Assembly (NCBI RefSeq): GCF_036373705.1
Contig: NC_089866.1
Span: forward strand, 19,499,501-19,563,500
Length of the DNA: 64,000 nucleotides
DNA from: Amia ocellicauda
Taxonomy: Eukaryota; Chordata; Actinopteri; Amiiformes; Amiidae
Direction of reading: 5' to 3'
The translations under genes were made by a program, and so were the position numbers. Below the pieces are notes generated by a model. The model was not told the origin of the DNA and did no database searches. It saw only the letters and a list, made by a program, of their open reading frames with translations. Of the stretch, positions 1 to 11,600 are shown one piece after another. Numbering within the stretch: position 1 is the stretch's first letter; every line of letters starts with the position of its first letter.

Positions 1-2
1 TA

Positions 3-1232
3 GCTCGAAACCAGCTCTGCGATGTGGACCGCGCATTTCTCCCTTTCCCCAGGCTGCAGGAGCTCAGTCTGAGTCACAACCAACTGAGCTACTTCCCACG
101 AGGTCTGCCTTCCAGCCTGGAAGCTTTACTGCTGCAGGCCAATAGGATAAGTTACCTCACAGCCAACAGCCTGAGGAAGCTGGGCAACCTGACCAGACTT
201 GACCTGGAGGACAACCGCATCAGTGTGATCCAAGTCGGGGCCTTCAGGATGCTGAGGAAGCTGCAGATTTTGAGTTTAAAAGATAACAGACTGGCCACCA
301 TCCCCGACTCTCTGCCAGCCTCTCTAATACAGCTCAACCTAGCGAATAACTGCATCTCCACCATGGGCCGCAAAGCTCTCTCTGGCTTAGTGAACCTGCA
401 GGTGTTGAAAATAAACAATAATTGCTTAACAAAGATCCCAGACAGAACTTTTGAGAACTTGTCGAGGCTCAGAACAGTCGAGTTGGCTGACAATTCATGG
501 TGGTGCGAGTGTGATATTTTATACCTCTACAGGTGGCTTTTAAACAGCAGGTTGAAGATTGCTGCCCATCTAATGTGCGCGTTGCCCATTCACTTGGAAA
601 GACGTCCTCTTCTCACTTTGTCTGTGGTAGACATGTGCCCCAGTGCACTCGAGTCAAATGACAGAGTCCTGCTCAACACCACAGTGTTGTATAATACCTC
701 ACAAAAAGATCACACAGGAGAAGAGGCTTCCCTGGGTCACTCTCGAGTCTCTACAGATACCTCGAAACCTCTCGAGAGCTCAGCCAACGTGACAAACGAT
801 CATTCTGAGGTGGCCTCATACTCTAATCAAACCCCTACACCTGAAACATCATCCAGACGTTACACTTTGGACAGAATGAACCATGCAGACTGCCAAGCTC
901 TGACTACAAGTACAAATGTCCCTTCCGAAGCCCCAGCCATTACCACAGCCAAACTAATTCCCCAGCGGCTTCCCCTCTGTTCAGAGGACGTAACAAACTC
1001 CTATCACGTTGAAAACGTGACCAACTTGGAATTGAATGGTCCAGTATTCCTGACGATGAAGACCAGTGAAGACCAGCCTCCAACACACCCAGGGCCTTTC
1101 AGCCAACAGGCTGTCACAGCCGTCCTGGCCGTGCTGTGTGTGCTGGTGCTCCTCGTGCTGCTGACTGTCCTGGCGTTACTGAAGCAAGCACTACGGAGGA
1201 ACCAGAGGGTGGCTCCTGCAGAACAGCCTTGA
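3..1232 (+). CDS. LRR single-pass membrane protein, 5'-truncated by the window edge
   Basis: The reading frame is already open at base 3 and reads as an LRR, so the gene starts to the left; the stop is TGA at 1230-1232. About 409 residues are visible. In order: six to seven leucine-rich repeats alternating shorter and longer units (LPSSLEALLLQANRIS type, as in small leucine-rich proteoglycans), an LRRCT cap beginning WWCECD with two further cysteines (LMCA, DMC), a Ser/Thr-rich stalk of about 150 residues with several N-glycosylation sequons (NTT, NTS, NVT, NQT), one hydrophobic helix (AVTAVLAVLCVLVLLVLL) and a short basic tail. This is the layout of a type I surface receptor or adhesion protein. 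No intron interrupts the visible part, which is common for last exons of LRR genes. In human the position beyond ISCU is held by TMEM119 and SELPLG, neither of which has LRRs, so I assign no orthologue. Family call is firm, identity unknown. Confidence 0.85.
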   Translation, partial: ARNQLCDVDRAFLPFPRLQELSLSHNQLSYFPRGLPSSLEALLLQANRISYLTANSLRKLGNLTRLDLEDNRISVIQVGAFRMLRKLQILSLKDNRLATIPDSLPASLIQLNLANNCISTMGRKALSGLVNLQVLKINNNCLTKIPDRTFENLSRLRTVELADNSWWCECDILYLYRWLLNSRLKIAAHLMCALPIHLERRPLLTLSVVDMCPSALESNDRVLLNTTVLYNTSQKDHTGEEASLGHSRVSTDTSKPLESSANVTNDHSEVASYSNQTPTPETSSRRYTLDRMNHADCQALTTSTNVPSEAPAITTAKLIPQRLPLCSEDVTNSYHVENVTNLELNGPVFLTMKTSEDQPPTHPGPFSQQAVTAVLAVLCVLVLLVLLTVLALLKQALRRNQRVAPAEQP

Positions 1233-2087
1233 ACCAAAGAAGTTAAAAAATGTGACTACACTTCTCTGTACTTTGATCCCAAGTATTCCATGTGGCCAAG
1301 TCATGACTACTGGGTCTGACTTTTAAAGCATCCCAAAAGTCTTAAAATAGCCACTCCCTCCCCTTTATCTTTATGCATGAAAGTTTTAGAGATCCGATCT
1401 AGAAAAAAAGCACCCCATTCCAACACAACTCTTGATGCAAGTAAACAAAAGCCTTTCACTTCAATTGATATTACATCTTTATTATGCTTCACTCATCCAT
1501 GAAGTTTCTATAAACACTGCACATTTTGTTATGTTTTATACAGATGTATTTTACAACCATTCAGCCAGCAGAGCACTGTAATGCCAAAATACACAAATAA
1601 AAAGGACTTCAAAATGTAAGAATGCTGAGTGGTGTTTTTTTTCCTCCCCCTCTTCCATTACAGAAATGTTAGAATGCAAATTGAAATGCAAATTAATGAT
1701 TTGATGATTGTGTTGGCTGCCTGTTATGGGTGTGTAATGTTGTGATTTGAGCTTGTGTTCTTCAGTGTAATTTTTTTTCTTTTTTTTTTAATATATATAT
1801 ATTTTTAATACATATCACACAGTAGTACAAATCAGAAAAAGTACTGGCTGTAAAACAACCAACCAGAAAACAAAAACTAAAAAAATAACACAGCTATGCA
1901 GTTGGACTACAATAAGGCTTTAACGTCACATCAATCTCCAGTAGAGCTATATTACATTGTGCGTTCCATGTTATACTAGAGTGATTGTGTAAAACGTTCT
2001 ATGTTGTGTTGGCCTTTGTGGAAAATGCACGGCTTAGTCAGATGTTGGAATGAGAAATCTCTGCATGGGATTCTTCAGAAGCCTGGT
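1233..2087. other. Facing 3' UTRs of the LRR gene (+) and ISCU (-)
   Basis: The two genes converge here and no coding sequence is seen. An AATAAA signal on the plus strand at 1596-1601 fits the end of the LRR transcript. For ISCU, ATTAAA-type signals lie on the minus strand within the T-rich tract at 1787-1792, and an AATAAA lies at 1478-1483 (minus), which would make the two 3' UTRs overlap. An AT dinucleotide run is at about 1790-1803. The sites of cleavage are inference. Confidence 0.5.
1596..1601 (+). terminator. Polyadenylation signal AATAAA for the LRR gene
   Basis: Canonical hexamer 364 bases after the stop codon, followed by a GT/T-rich stretch (about 1628-1650) of the kind that lies downstream of cleavage sites. 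Confidence 0.6.
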
Positions 2088-5000
2088 CTAATTGCTGGCT
2101 GCTGCGGCTGCTGCCGTTTTGTCATTGTCCTGCTGTTTCAGTCTGTAGTCGGCGAGGGCGGCTTTTATAGCGTCTTCTGCCAGCACTGGAAAAAACAAGA
2201 TAATGCAAACTATTAAGATTGAAGAGTTCACATTCTAAACAAAGGGGGACATCCGATTATAAACCAGACAAAAGAATACAAATATCTTCCAAGTATTTAC
2301 AAAGGTGTCTGCAAGTCTACCCTCTGGGGCAAACTATCCCAATGTTATTTATATTGATCTTTAAAAAGTACACTTTACCCTTTACTGGGAACACAGATAA
2401 TAGGTTTTATAATCTACAGGAACAATGGCAACAGTAGCACTACTTACTTGAGCAGTGCAGTTTGACTGGCGGCAGGCTGAGTTCTTGGGCAATCTCTGTG
2501 TTCTTAATCTGAAGGGCTTCGTCAATCTGGAAAAAAAAGAAAAAGCAATGAAGTCTAAGACAAACACGAACAAAGGAGTTACTATTTCAAAAGTGCATCT
2601 GGGGAAAACTGGATAAATAAATAGGATTACTCACCGATTTCCCCTTAACCCACTCCGTTGCCAATGAACTGGATGCAATCGCAGACCCGCAGCCAAACGT
2701 TTTGAACCTGGCATCAGTAATCTTCCCGTCGTCGTCGACCTCGATCTGTATACGAATACAAACAGGCACTACTCAATACGAGAGACTTGATGGACCTGAG
2801 AATCTTAAAAATCCAAATATTTTGCATTTAAATATAAATTACAAGCACTAACTCAGTGCCTTCACTGGTTCATTTATAGAGACCATGGAAATCAAGGCAG
2901 ATTTGAAGCTCACAGAGGAAGTATCCTATAAGTAGACCTGGATAATTTGATGTTCATTATACATGGTGAAAAACTAAGCTAATTCATGAACATAGCAAAA
3001 TGTGTGATTGTGGTTGAAAAATAATTACAAATCCAGTCAAAGAACATAATAGAAAAAAAATGAGTTACCTGTAATTTCATGACATCCCCACAGGCGGGGG
3101 CTCCCACTAAACCCGTCCCCACGTTCTTTGCATTCTTGTCCAGAGACCCTACATTCCTTGGGTTCTCATAGTGATCCACCACCTTCAAAGAGAGAGGAGT
3201 ACATTTAACAAGATTTTAGGCTGAAAGAACTGTAGTATGTGATTACCTTAATCTTTAATTAAATACATAATAATAAAAAAAAGACTGGTCAAGTGGCTGA
3301 ATATTTAAGTTGCGGTTTACTGATGTATTTTATAGTAACTGAATATCAAATTTCTTTCCAGCTCACTCCAAACCAGGGTCTCTACTTTACCACAAACTAT
3401 AAAACCTTAAAACTAGCTGTAATCTGCCATGTTTGTGATCTAACAGCTAGTTAATCTAAGTAGGTTACTGGGACACCCCCCACCCCCTTGCACCTAAGGA
3501 CACCATTCACCATTCTGTCACCTGTACAACACCGGTGCTTTGGCCATGTCTAGACGCAATCCCACAGATCCCTCTAACTCGATTAAGATGGGGAATACAT
3601 GGGCAGGATTCAGAGTTTAAACAGAACAGGCACTCCAGTGGTGAAACTCCCTGAAGCGATTTTCATGCACCATCAAATGCATTTTCTGTATCCCAGACAC
3701 TGATGTCACCGTGTCCCGAAGGGAGCATGCTAGATGGTGCCCTGCCATAGTCTAAACCACAGAAAGAAAATGTCATGATTGCTCCCGTCGCTGCAATAAC
3801 ACCGCAGTAAAATATCTCTGAGGATGAGTCATTACATCTAGTTCTCCCATCCCTGACCTGGGGATTTCAATTATTGTGCCAAACATGTGATGGAGCTAAT
3901 CAGGGCAGGGATAATGTGCGTTTCCCAGTCTTGCATCAGCAATAACCTTTCCTGCCACCAAAAGGAAGATCTCTTAAGCCAATGAATAGATGTCAGGAAC
4001 TCTGACCTGCCAAGATTGTTTTGAAGGCAAAATCTACTTAAAGCAACTAACCACCCAACAGAAACACTATCATATCTGAACCAGATAAATGGCAGTTAAA
4101 TCCTAATAGTGTACAGTTAGAGGCATTCCAGCACCCCACGATCTTTATGCACAAGAGGAGAACACAATTCATCCTCAGTTTTATGAACATATTTCAGTTT
4201 GAATGGATATTCATAACAAAATGCCTAATTCCAGCATGCACTGAAGACATGAAAATTAAAAAGCGGGGAAAACAAATACAACAAACATTATCTGTGTACA
4301 GTAATCACAATACACAAGATACTGCGACAGCTGTGAAAAGAAAGCAGATTAACTAAAACACCTGGTGGGTGCAACAAAAATACCTCCTGAAAGAATTCAC
4401 ATTTTAATGTACCCAAAGTCAAGAACAAAACACTCCCTTATGTTATTCAAGGCTAAATGTACATTTGTATTGTGGCAAGTCTAAATATAACTGTACACAA
4501 CTAGAGCCCACATGCCAACGTCATGCAAAGAGACTTGTGCATTTCTACAAAAATGAAGAACTAAGCTTTCCTTTTTCTTGTAAGGCTCAGAAGAATGTGC
4601 TGGAAAGTGAAAAAAGAAAAGTTGGTACAATCTGACCGTGACCTTGGGCAGGATTTATGACCATATAAAACAACCCCCCCCCCATCCATCATTTCTTACC
4701 ATGTATTTTCTCAGAATATCAAATTTCCTGCAAGTCCTACCAAATGCCAGAGCATAACATAGCACTAGTGTTGGTGAGGCGAATAAAACGTAATCTAACC
4801 TGATCAGCAATCATTTTGGATGACCCATCTAAAGAGCACTGGGCAGCCCAAGCCTGGTGCTGATGCGGGTCTGTGCTGGCAGCCCTTATATAACTGCTGT
4901 CCGGCGCACTTTGCTGCTCGCAGCAGATTTATATAACGGAACTAGATTTGAAATCACACGTGATTAGAGGCCGAAACAAAAACATGGTGATCTGGAATAT

Positions 5001-5704
5001 GTTCAAATGCATGAAGCACTAATGACGCAAAACGAAAAGAATAAACCAGCTATATCCGACATGTATTTAGCTCTCCAGTTGTTTGGCATTTCTTTATCAG
5101 GAACAGGAAGAGACCCGCGGGCAGTTTGCTGCAATCTAAGGTATGTAATCCATTGAGACAACTGATGACGAATTAAATATGCAATATCTGTTAAACATTT
5201 AAGACACGGAAAAAAGTAGATGCATTAAGAAGAGATGCATGGGTCATTTAAGCAAGCCAAGGTAACCCGATAATGTCATCTGACGTTTTTAGTTGTTGTT
5301 GTTGTTTTTTCCAATAACCTGGCTGATCACATAGATTGCTAATTGGAAGTAAACCTCTAACTACCAATAGCTGTGCTGGGAAGTTTGCTGGGCTGTAGAG
5401 GCACCACTTCCGTCCCTGCTATTGCATTTTCTTTTAGATCAATAGAGAGGTCGGCGCTGCAGAAACGCAGTACAAGGTAAAGTTACAGCAACGCTTAGGC
5501 CACCGTGACAGCTACTGCGCAGACACTAAAACCGTGCGGGCATGGAAACAAACCGCGAAACTGTACAAACACAGCGCGGTCCAAGTCTTTCCACGTTACC
5601 TTTTTGTGATAGGGTAGCTGGACACTAATCTCCGGCGCAGACAGTCTTCTGAAGAAGAACAGAGGGGAGCAACACCGCTTGACGATCGCAGCGGCCATGT
5701 TCAC
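2088..5704 (-). CDS. iscu: ISCU, iron-sulfur cluster assembly scaffold (mitochondrial), 5 coding exons
   Basis: ISCU is the scaffold on which NFS1-ISD11-frataxin build [2Fe-2S] clusters in the mitochondrial matrix before HSPA9/HSC20 hand them on. Exons on the minus strand: 5600-5704, 3069-3182, 2635-2745, 2448-2526, 2088-2185. All have GT-AG borders and the phases add to 168 codons plus TAG; the human protein is 167 aa. Exon 1 encodes an Arg/Phe-rich mitochondrial presequence ending in PYHKK; exon 2 starts VVDHYENPRNVGS. The three cluster cysteines are present at about C66 (GAPACGD, with D68), C92 (TFGCGS) and C135 (LHCS), as is the LPPVK motif (about 128-132) bound by the mitochondrial Hsp70. 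The Met after LHCS is split between exons 4 and 5. Two in-frame ATGs (5704 and 5698) could start; the second gives MAAAIVKR. The C-terminus is Ala-rich, unlike the Lys/Glu-rich human tail as I recall it. Nothing suggests a pseudogene. Confidence 0.97.
3183..5599 (-). other. ISCU intron 1 (2.4 kb)
   Basis: This is the longest intron of the gene, bounded by GTAACG at the donor and TTTGAAG at the acceptor on the minus strand. I see no coding sequence, recognisable RNA gene or transposon in it; short homopolymers occur at 3474-3486 (C-rich) and 4674-4683. Confidence 0.7.
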
Positions 5705-5860
5705 CCGGCGCAGACTCTCACAGTGCTGCGCGGAGCCGCGCCGCAGCCATATAAAACCTCTGCGCCGTGCGCGTCCCCGAGGGGGCGGGGCCAGGCGGAT
5801 CTGCGGGAGCGCGCAGCGGAAAGATGATGAAGAGGATCTTCGCTGAGTGTATATTGCAGT
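5705..5860 (-). promoter_or_regulatory. ISCU promoter, GC-rich with GC box
   Basis: Directly upstream of the ISCU start the sequence turns GC- and CpG-rich, with a GGGGGCGGGGCC Sp1-type GC box at about 5780-5792. A TATAAAA string at 5750-5756 is on the plus strand, so it is not an obvious TATA box for ISCU. The TSS is inferred. Confidence 0.55.
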
Positions 5861-6043
5861 TTTCAGAAATAGGCCACCGTGTCTGTGCTTCTCTCTCCCT
5901 GTAGTAAGGTGCGATGGACGTATAAAACTCTACGCATTAAAATCTTATAAATATGTTGCATCTACGTCATAATTATTACTGCCATGTACTTTGAAAGCTA
6001 GAGGAATATGCACATGCTTCGGTTAGACGTGAGGCGGTGACCC

Positions 6044-6089
<46 letters not shown>

Positions 6090-6612
6090 TACTTTTGTAA
6101 TACATAGGCATTTGCATATTTTCATTTTACTGTGCCAGTCTCCTGTTAGAAATCTATTCGAGTACCTTGACCTGGTTGTTGGGTATGCCACATATTTTTT
6201 ATGTAGGCAAAAAAAAAAAACATTTTATTAAATTGTAACAGATGTTAGTTGCTGTTGTATTTTGCATTTAATATACGATATGTATGCTTATTGATTAAAT
6301 ACGTATTTTAAAGGGAAAACACGTGGTTATCATAACTACATAGAGAACGCACTTCGCCCCTTATAAACATGGCGCTGGATTGACTCCTTTCTGATCACAT
6401 GGTCGCTTATCTCCTGTGACTGGAAGCTGAGGTCGTAAACAGATATTGACGATAGAAGCCACTGAGATTGCCTGAATACATATGTATATACGGTTAACCT
6501 AAATTAATAAATATAATTATCTGCTTTCACTCGTTTTTGTTGTTTATTATTTAAAAATAAATAACTACATCGTGTATGATTTCTGTGCTAACCATTAGAG
6601 TCTTTTGAAGTA
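5861..6612. promoter_or_regulatory. Divergent ISCU/SART3 intergenic region
   Basis: About 0.9 kb separates the two divergent start codons. It holds a (TTA)n microsatellite at 6045-6090 and an otherwise AT-rich spacer. The stretch 6340-6430, with CTTCGCCCC and an ATGGCGCTGG YY1-like string, is the best candidate for SART3 promoter or 5' UTR sequence. A second AACATGGCGGCC YY1-like site lies inside SART3 exon 1 at about 6671. No gene is seen. Confidence 0.4.
6045..6090. repeat. (TTA)n microsatellite
   Basis: About 15 uninterrupted trinucleotide units between ISCU and SART3. Apparent reading frames across it (poly-Leu or poly-Asn) are artefacts. Confidence 0.95.
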
Positions 6613-8586
6613 ATGAGTTCCGGCGGTTTTTCGGGCAGACCTTCACTGTTACCAGGCAGATCGAGTCCCAACATGGCGGCCACGGGGAGCGAAGAGGAGA
6701 CGCAGTTGCAAGAGATGGAGGAGGAGGCGGCGGCCGGGGAAGAGAGAGAGATGGAATCCGAGGAGGAAGAAGAAGGAATGGGAGTCGAGGGCTCCGACGA
6801 GGAGCAGGACGAGTCGTCGGACGATGAAAAGGAGAACGAAGCGGAGATACAGCGCCTGGAGGAACAGGTAGGGGAAATGAATGAATGGGCTGTGTGTGAG
6901 AGGTGTTGCAAGTGCACCATCGGCTCGGAATCGCAAAGGTGTTTAATTAATGTGGAACTAATGAGGTTTTTCTTCCTTAGTCCGAATTCCACGTCAGTTT
7001 TAACGAATCCAATATACAAACCTCGTGTATGGTTTCAAAATGTGCTTATCATGAGTTGCAATACCACGCTTCTGAAAAACGAATATTTTCAGCTGCATAT
7101 TCATACACTCCTGGGGATTTAAATTACTGCGCTGCTCAGTCGCTCCCAACGCCCATTCATTTAGCGAGGACCGTTTGCAGATGCCCTGAATATAGTGGCC
7201 CAAACTGTGTTATAGCCTCCCTTCGACTTTACTGTCGCATCACTTCTTGAGTTGCTCACTTCGTAGTTCGTAAGAGTCAAGCTAAAGTGCACGTCCCGTA
7301 TTTGACCCAACGCGGGCTATATTATTGTGCGCGCTGGGGGCTGGGCAGAGATTTGTCCAGATAGTGCAGTATGTGCCAGTTTGTGTGCCACTCTGACTCG
7401 GTGGTGTTTCTCTGTCTGCTTCAGATCCAACGCTAGTGACCCGCGCAATTCCTACTGACATTCACATGTACTCAGGGGATGATCGGAAATGCATGTGTTA
7501 AACTATAATGATATAAGGACCGTATGCATGCACCAATACCTGTGTCCACCCCTATAAAATAATACTCATCCTCCACCCCATCGACTGCGCTGCTCTTTTG
7601 CAGGGCATCACCCCACGCAGTCGTGACTGGAAAGTAAGCCCTGTTGTCGCCCGCTCGACTCACTGTACTGGCGAGCTGCAGGTCTCAAAAGGTCCCAGAC
7701 GGCAATATACACACAAAGCAGCCGTAGAGTAGTCCCAAATAATAAGCACTCCTCCATCCTATGTGTGCCAAGGACGATGATGCGACATATGTATTTGTTT
7801 CCTGCGACACTTCCCATTTGATAATGTACTGCACCAGTAATCACCATGTTATTCTGTAAACAATGTTATTATGGTAATTATGGTAAATTCCATGCTAGGA
7901 TTGTACTTTTTTTATAGCTCATCCTATATTACCACAGTTTATCACGATTTTACCACAGCAAATCTTAACCTTTCTGATACATATAATTGTACAGTACCAT
8001 GGCATTGAATAGTTTATAATTGCAATCTGATCTGCAATGCTTCTTTTTAATGTTAAATATTGTCCTAGAATGTTCTCATTGTAATGCAAAAAAAGTTGTG
8101 TTTACTGTGCAAATGCAAGATCATTTTTCTTTTCATGATTTTAACATTGGTTAAATGCTTTATTGCAATAAACCTTATGTATTTATATGTCTCCATTGCC
8201 CGTTTGCACCTTTCCTCCTTTTCACTTTCACTGTACATGTTTCCTGAAAAGTTTGTGTGGGGGAATAAAACCACACAGTAAGAGTAGATTCTGCCAAAAA
8301 TATGCGTAAAATTTAATGAAAGCGAATAACGACTAAGGAGTGAATTAACTGATCAAACGAGCAGGGAGGTTAATTAAATGCACTCAAATGGATTTTAAAT
8401 CCCCTGTCTTTTATCTCGAATGTGTATGTTGCATACATTGTAACGAGAGGCACTTTACATAACCTAGTTCTAATGATGAATTATGTATTAAGTAATGAGT
8501 ACCATTGCCTGAAGAGACTGATTGAACATGGGGAAAAATACAAATCTACTTTCCTAGGGGTTTTTGCATTTTTTATATCTATCTAC

Positions 8587-8640
<54 letters not shown>

Positions 8641-11600
8641 CTTTAACAAAATTGTTGAAGAGAGCAAATACTGTCATGTGAAATTTTCTATCACTGGAAT
8701 ATGCTTCACAGGGTAAAGGTAAATGTGTTTTCAATCCTTAAACACTTAGGTGTGTGTTGGGGGGAGGTGTTGCTTAACTAGTCTATTTAAAAGATTATAA
8801 CTTTTCCTTACAAGTACTGTAATAATAAAGCTGGATGAGATTATTTGGCAAACCAGCTTAGAATAATAAAAATAGAATGACATTTTAGCTCAATGAGGGC
8901 AGACTAAAGCAATTGAAAATACTCAATTAAGGAAAAGGCATGTAGTGTCTATCCACTTTAGGTAATATTCCTGCAGTTTAAAATGTCATTGCCTTATGTT
9001 CTGATTTGCACATGATCCGATTCTTGGGTGGGCTGTTGTTTTTCTAATCGTCCCATTCTGTCTTCTGTTCATTGTCAGCTGTCCATCAATGCGTTTGACT
9101 ATAATTGTCATGTGGACTTGATCAAGCTACTGCGGCAGGAGGGCGAGCTGGGGCGGCTGCGGAGGGCACGGCAGAAGATGAGTGAACTCTTCCCGCTCAC
9201 TGAAGGTGGGAGTCTTTTTGGGCTGTAAATGTAGCATCTTTACCCTCCAAATGGCATTTACAGAACTTATTTAACATTGTATCCTTACACTGCACTTTAC
9301 TGTAATGACACCTAAGATAATGCATGTCTATGTAGATGAAAGAATGGCATACATTACATTTCTTAGTTTAACACCTAATCTAAATGTACTTCCAAATACT
9401 GCACATATTTAGCGAGTCCTTTTGTGATGGCTGACAATTTTAGAGCCAAGTACTCGGAATCCTTCAAAAGTTAATTTTCTACACAGAGATCTGGCTGGAC
9501 TGGCTGAAGGATGAGATTCGCATGGCAGAGGAAGAGTGCGCCCGAGAGAGGACCTACGAACTCTTTGAGAAAGCCGTTAAGGATTACATCTGTAAGTGTG
9601 GCAGATTAACTAACTGTAGTAGAACTTGGATTGTATGTATGCTAGCACCCTAAAAATCAAAGGTGTAAAAGTCACCATTAAGTAATTTAAGAGCGGATTC
9701 ACATTGAGTTGTTAATTTAATTCACTTTGCCTCTGAATTCCTCAACGCAGGTCCTGAGATCTGGCTGGAGTACGCGCAGTATTCCATTGGGGGCATCGGC
9801 ACACAGGGTGGCATAGACAAAGTGCGGGAAATCTTCGAGAGGGCTCTGACCGCTGTGGGCCTGCACATGACTAAAGGCGCGGCGGTGTGGGAGGCTTATA
9901 GGGAGTTCGAGAATGCCATCTTGGGAACTATACAGGTAAAAAGCTCCAGGACTAACTAAGAAAGGGAACACAAATAGGATGGTGTGTTCCATTACATTAC
10001 TGCCATGAAAAATGGGTGAAGCCAGCCTCATTAATACCAAGTATACGTAAGTCTCCACACGTGATCCACTAACTAAATGGTAAAGTGTTCTTGTCCCCGG
10101 AGTCCCAAGCAGAATCACGAGTAAGTCATGCACCGTTCTTGGTCCTATTTGCCCTTACAGGCCTGTAATTTCTGTTCTGCCTAGTAAAACCTGGCATCGC
10201 TGTCTCTCTCTCTGCAGCCGGCTCCAGGCACCGTTCCCACTCCTGAGCAGCAGGAGCTCTTGAACACGCAGCTCGAGCGGATCCACACACTGTTTCGACG
10301 CCAGCTGGCTATCCCTTTACTGGGTGAGTGTTTTTTTTTTTTTTTGTGCTTTATGGAAAATTAGATGCTCTTAGGAAGAGAGGCACTCTCTTGGATTGTT
10401 TTTACTGATGGTGTTCTGGGCAATCAGATTCAAACCTCCCCACAGATGTCCTACAGTCCATCACTCTTAAATTCTGAATGAAAGAGCTGTTTATTTGCCC
10501 CACAAGAAAGCAGGGTGATGTTATCCACATATCAAAGCCCTTTTTAAAGCCCAGGGTACCTCTGATAGGTATGCTAGAATATACCCTGTTCTGATGCAAA
10601 ATCCCTTCAGATACGAACAGATGGTTGTGAATTGTTTGTGGGTTTTTTATTGGGATAACTGTCCACCAGGGGCTTCACTGAGACCACCACTTTAATTTTG
10701 CCTGGAATACCAGCCAGGGTTTTAAATGATTGCTCTGGATTTCTGGCTCAATCTGATATTCCTTCTTAGAAGATGTAGAACTGGCAAATCAAAGCCCCAC
10801 TGCATAATGAAGGAGAACAGGTTGACTGGGGAATGATCTCGGTCATCCTAAAGGACCAGTGACAGGAAGATCTTGAGCACCTCTTTAGGACAGAGGATGA
10901 GAGGGAGATCATGATTTGTATTTATTTACATTCCTTCATTCAGAAATGGAGGCCACGTACGCAGAGTATGAAGAATGGTCAGATAAGGGCATCGCCAGCA
11001 CCGTTTCTCAGCTGTATAAGAAGGCTCTGCAGCAGATGGAGAAGAGCAAGCCCTATGAGGAGGCTTTGGTAATTATCTGCTTGTTAATCTTATTCTTCCT
11101 CTCCAGTGCCGGTCACGTAGCTCCCAAGCAGCCCCCTGATCCCTCTGCCCGTCCCCGCCATCTGAACTAGTACACTCCTTTAAGCCTGTTTACTGACCTA
11201 ATTTCTTCCTTCCTTTGGATACTGTGCTCACATTTCTGGTGAACTTTTAAATCTTCCTCTATTTTAAGCCCAGATCTTAGGATTCTCTTACGCCTTCCCT
11301 CTTATGCATGCACACTTACGACTCACAATGTGGTATGTTTTGAAGAAAATCAAGGGAGTGAACAAGTGTTTTTAGTTCACTTGTTCACTCCCTTGACTGT
11401 ATAATGTAACCCTTAACCTCCTGCAGCTGGTGGCCGAGCCTCCAAAGTTGGCAGAATACCAGGCCTACATAGATTATGAGCTGAAGGCAGGTGACCCGGC
11501 ACGAATTCAGATCATCTTTGAGCGCACCCTCGCTGAGAACTGCCTGGTGCCTGACATGTGGGCCAAATACACAAAGTACCTGGTAAGAACCCTGTATTGG

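Noticed and set aside
3474..3490. G-quadruplex or regulatory C-tract in ISCU intron 1
   Set aside because: A single C-rich stretch does not provide the four spaced runs needed for a convincing call.
6588..7019. 143-codon Ser-rich minus-strand frame over SART3 exon 1
   Set aside because: The Ser runs are the complement of the Glu-coding (GAG/GAA)n acidic tract of SART3.
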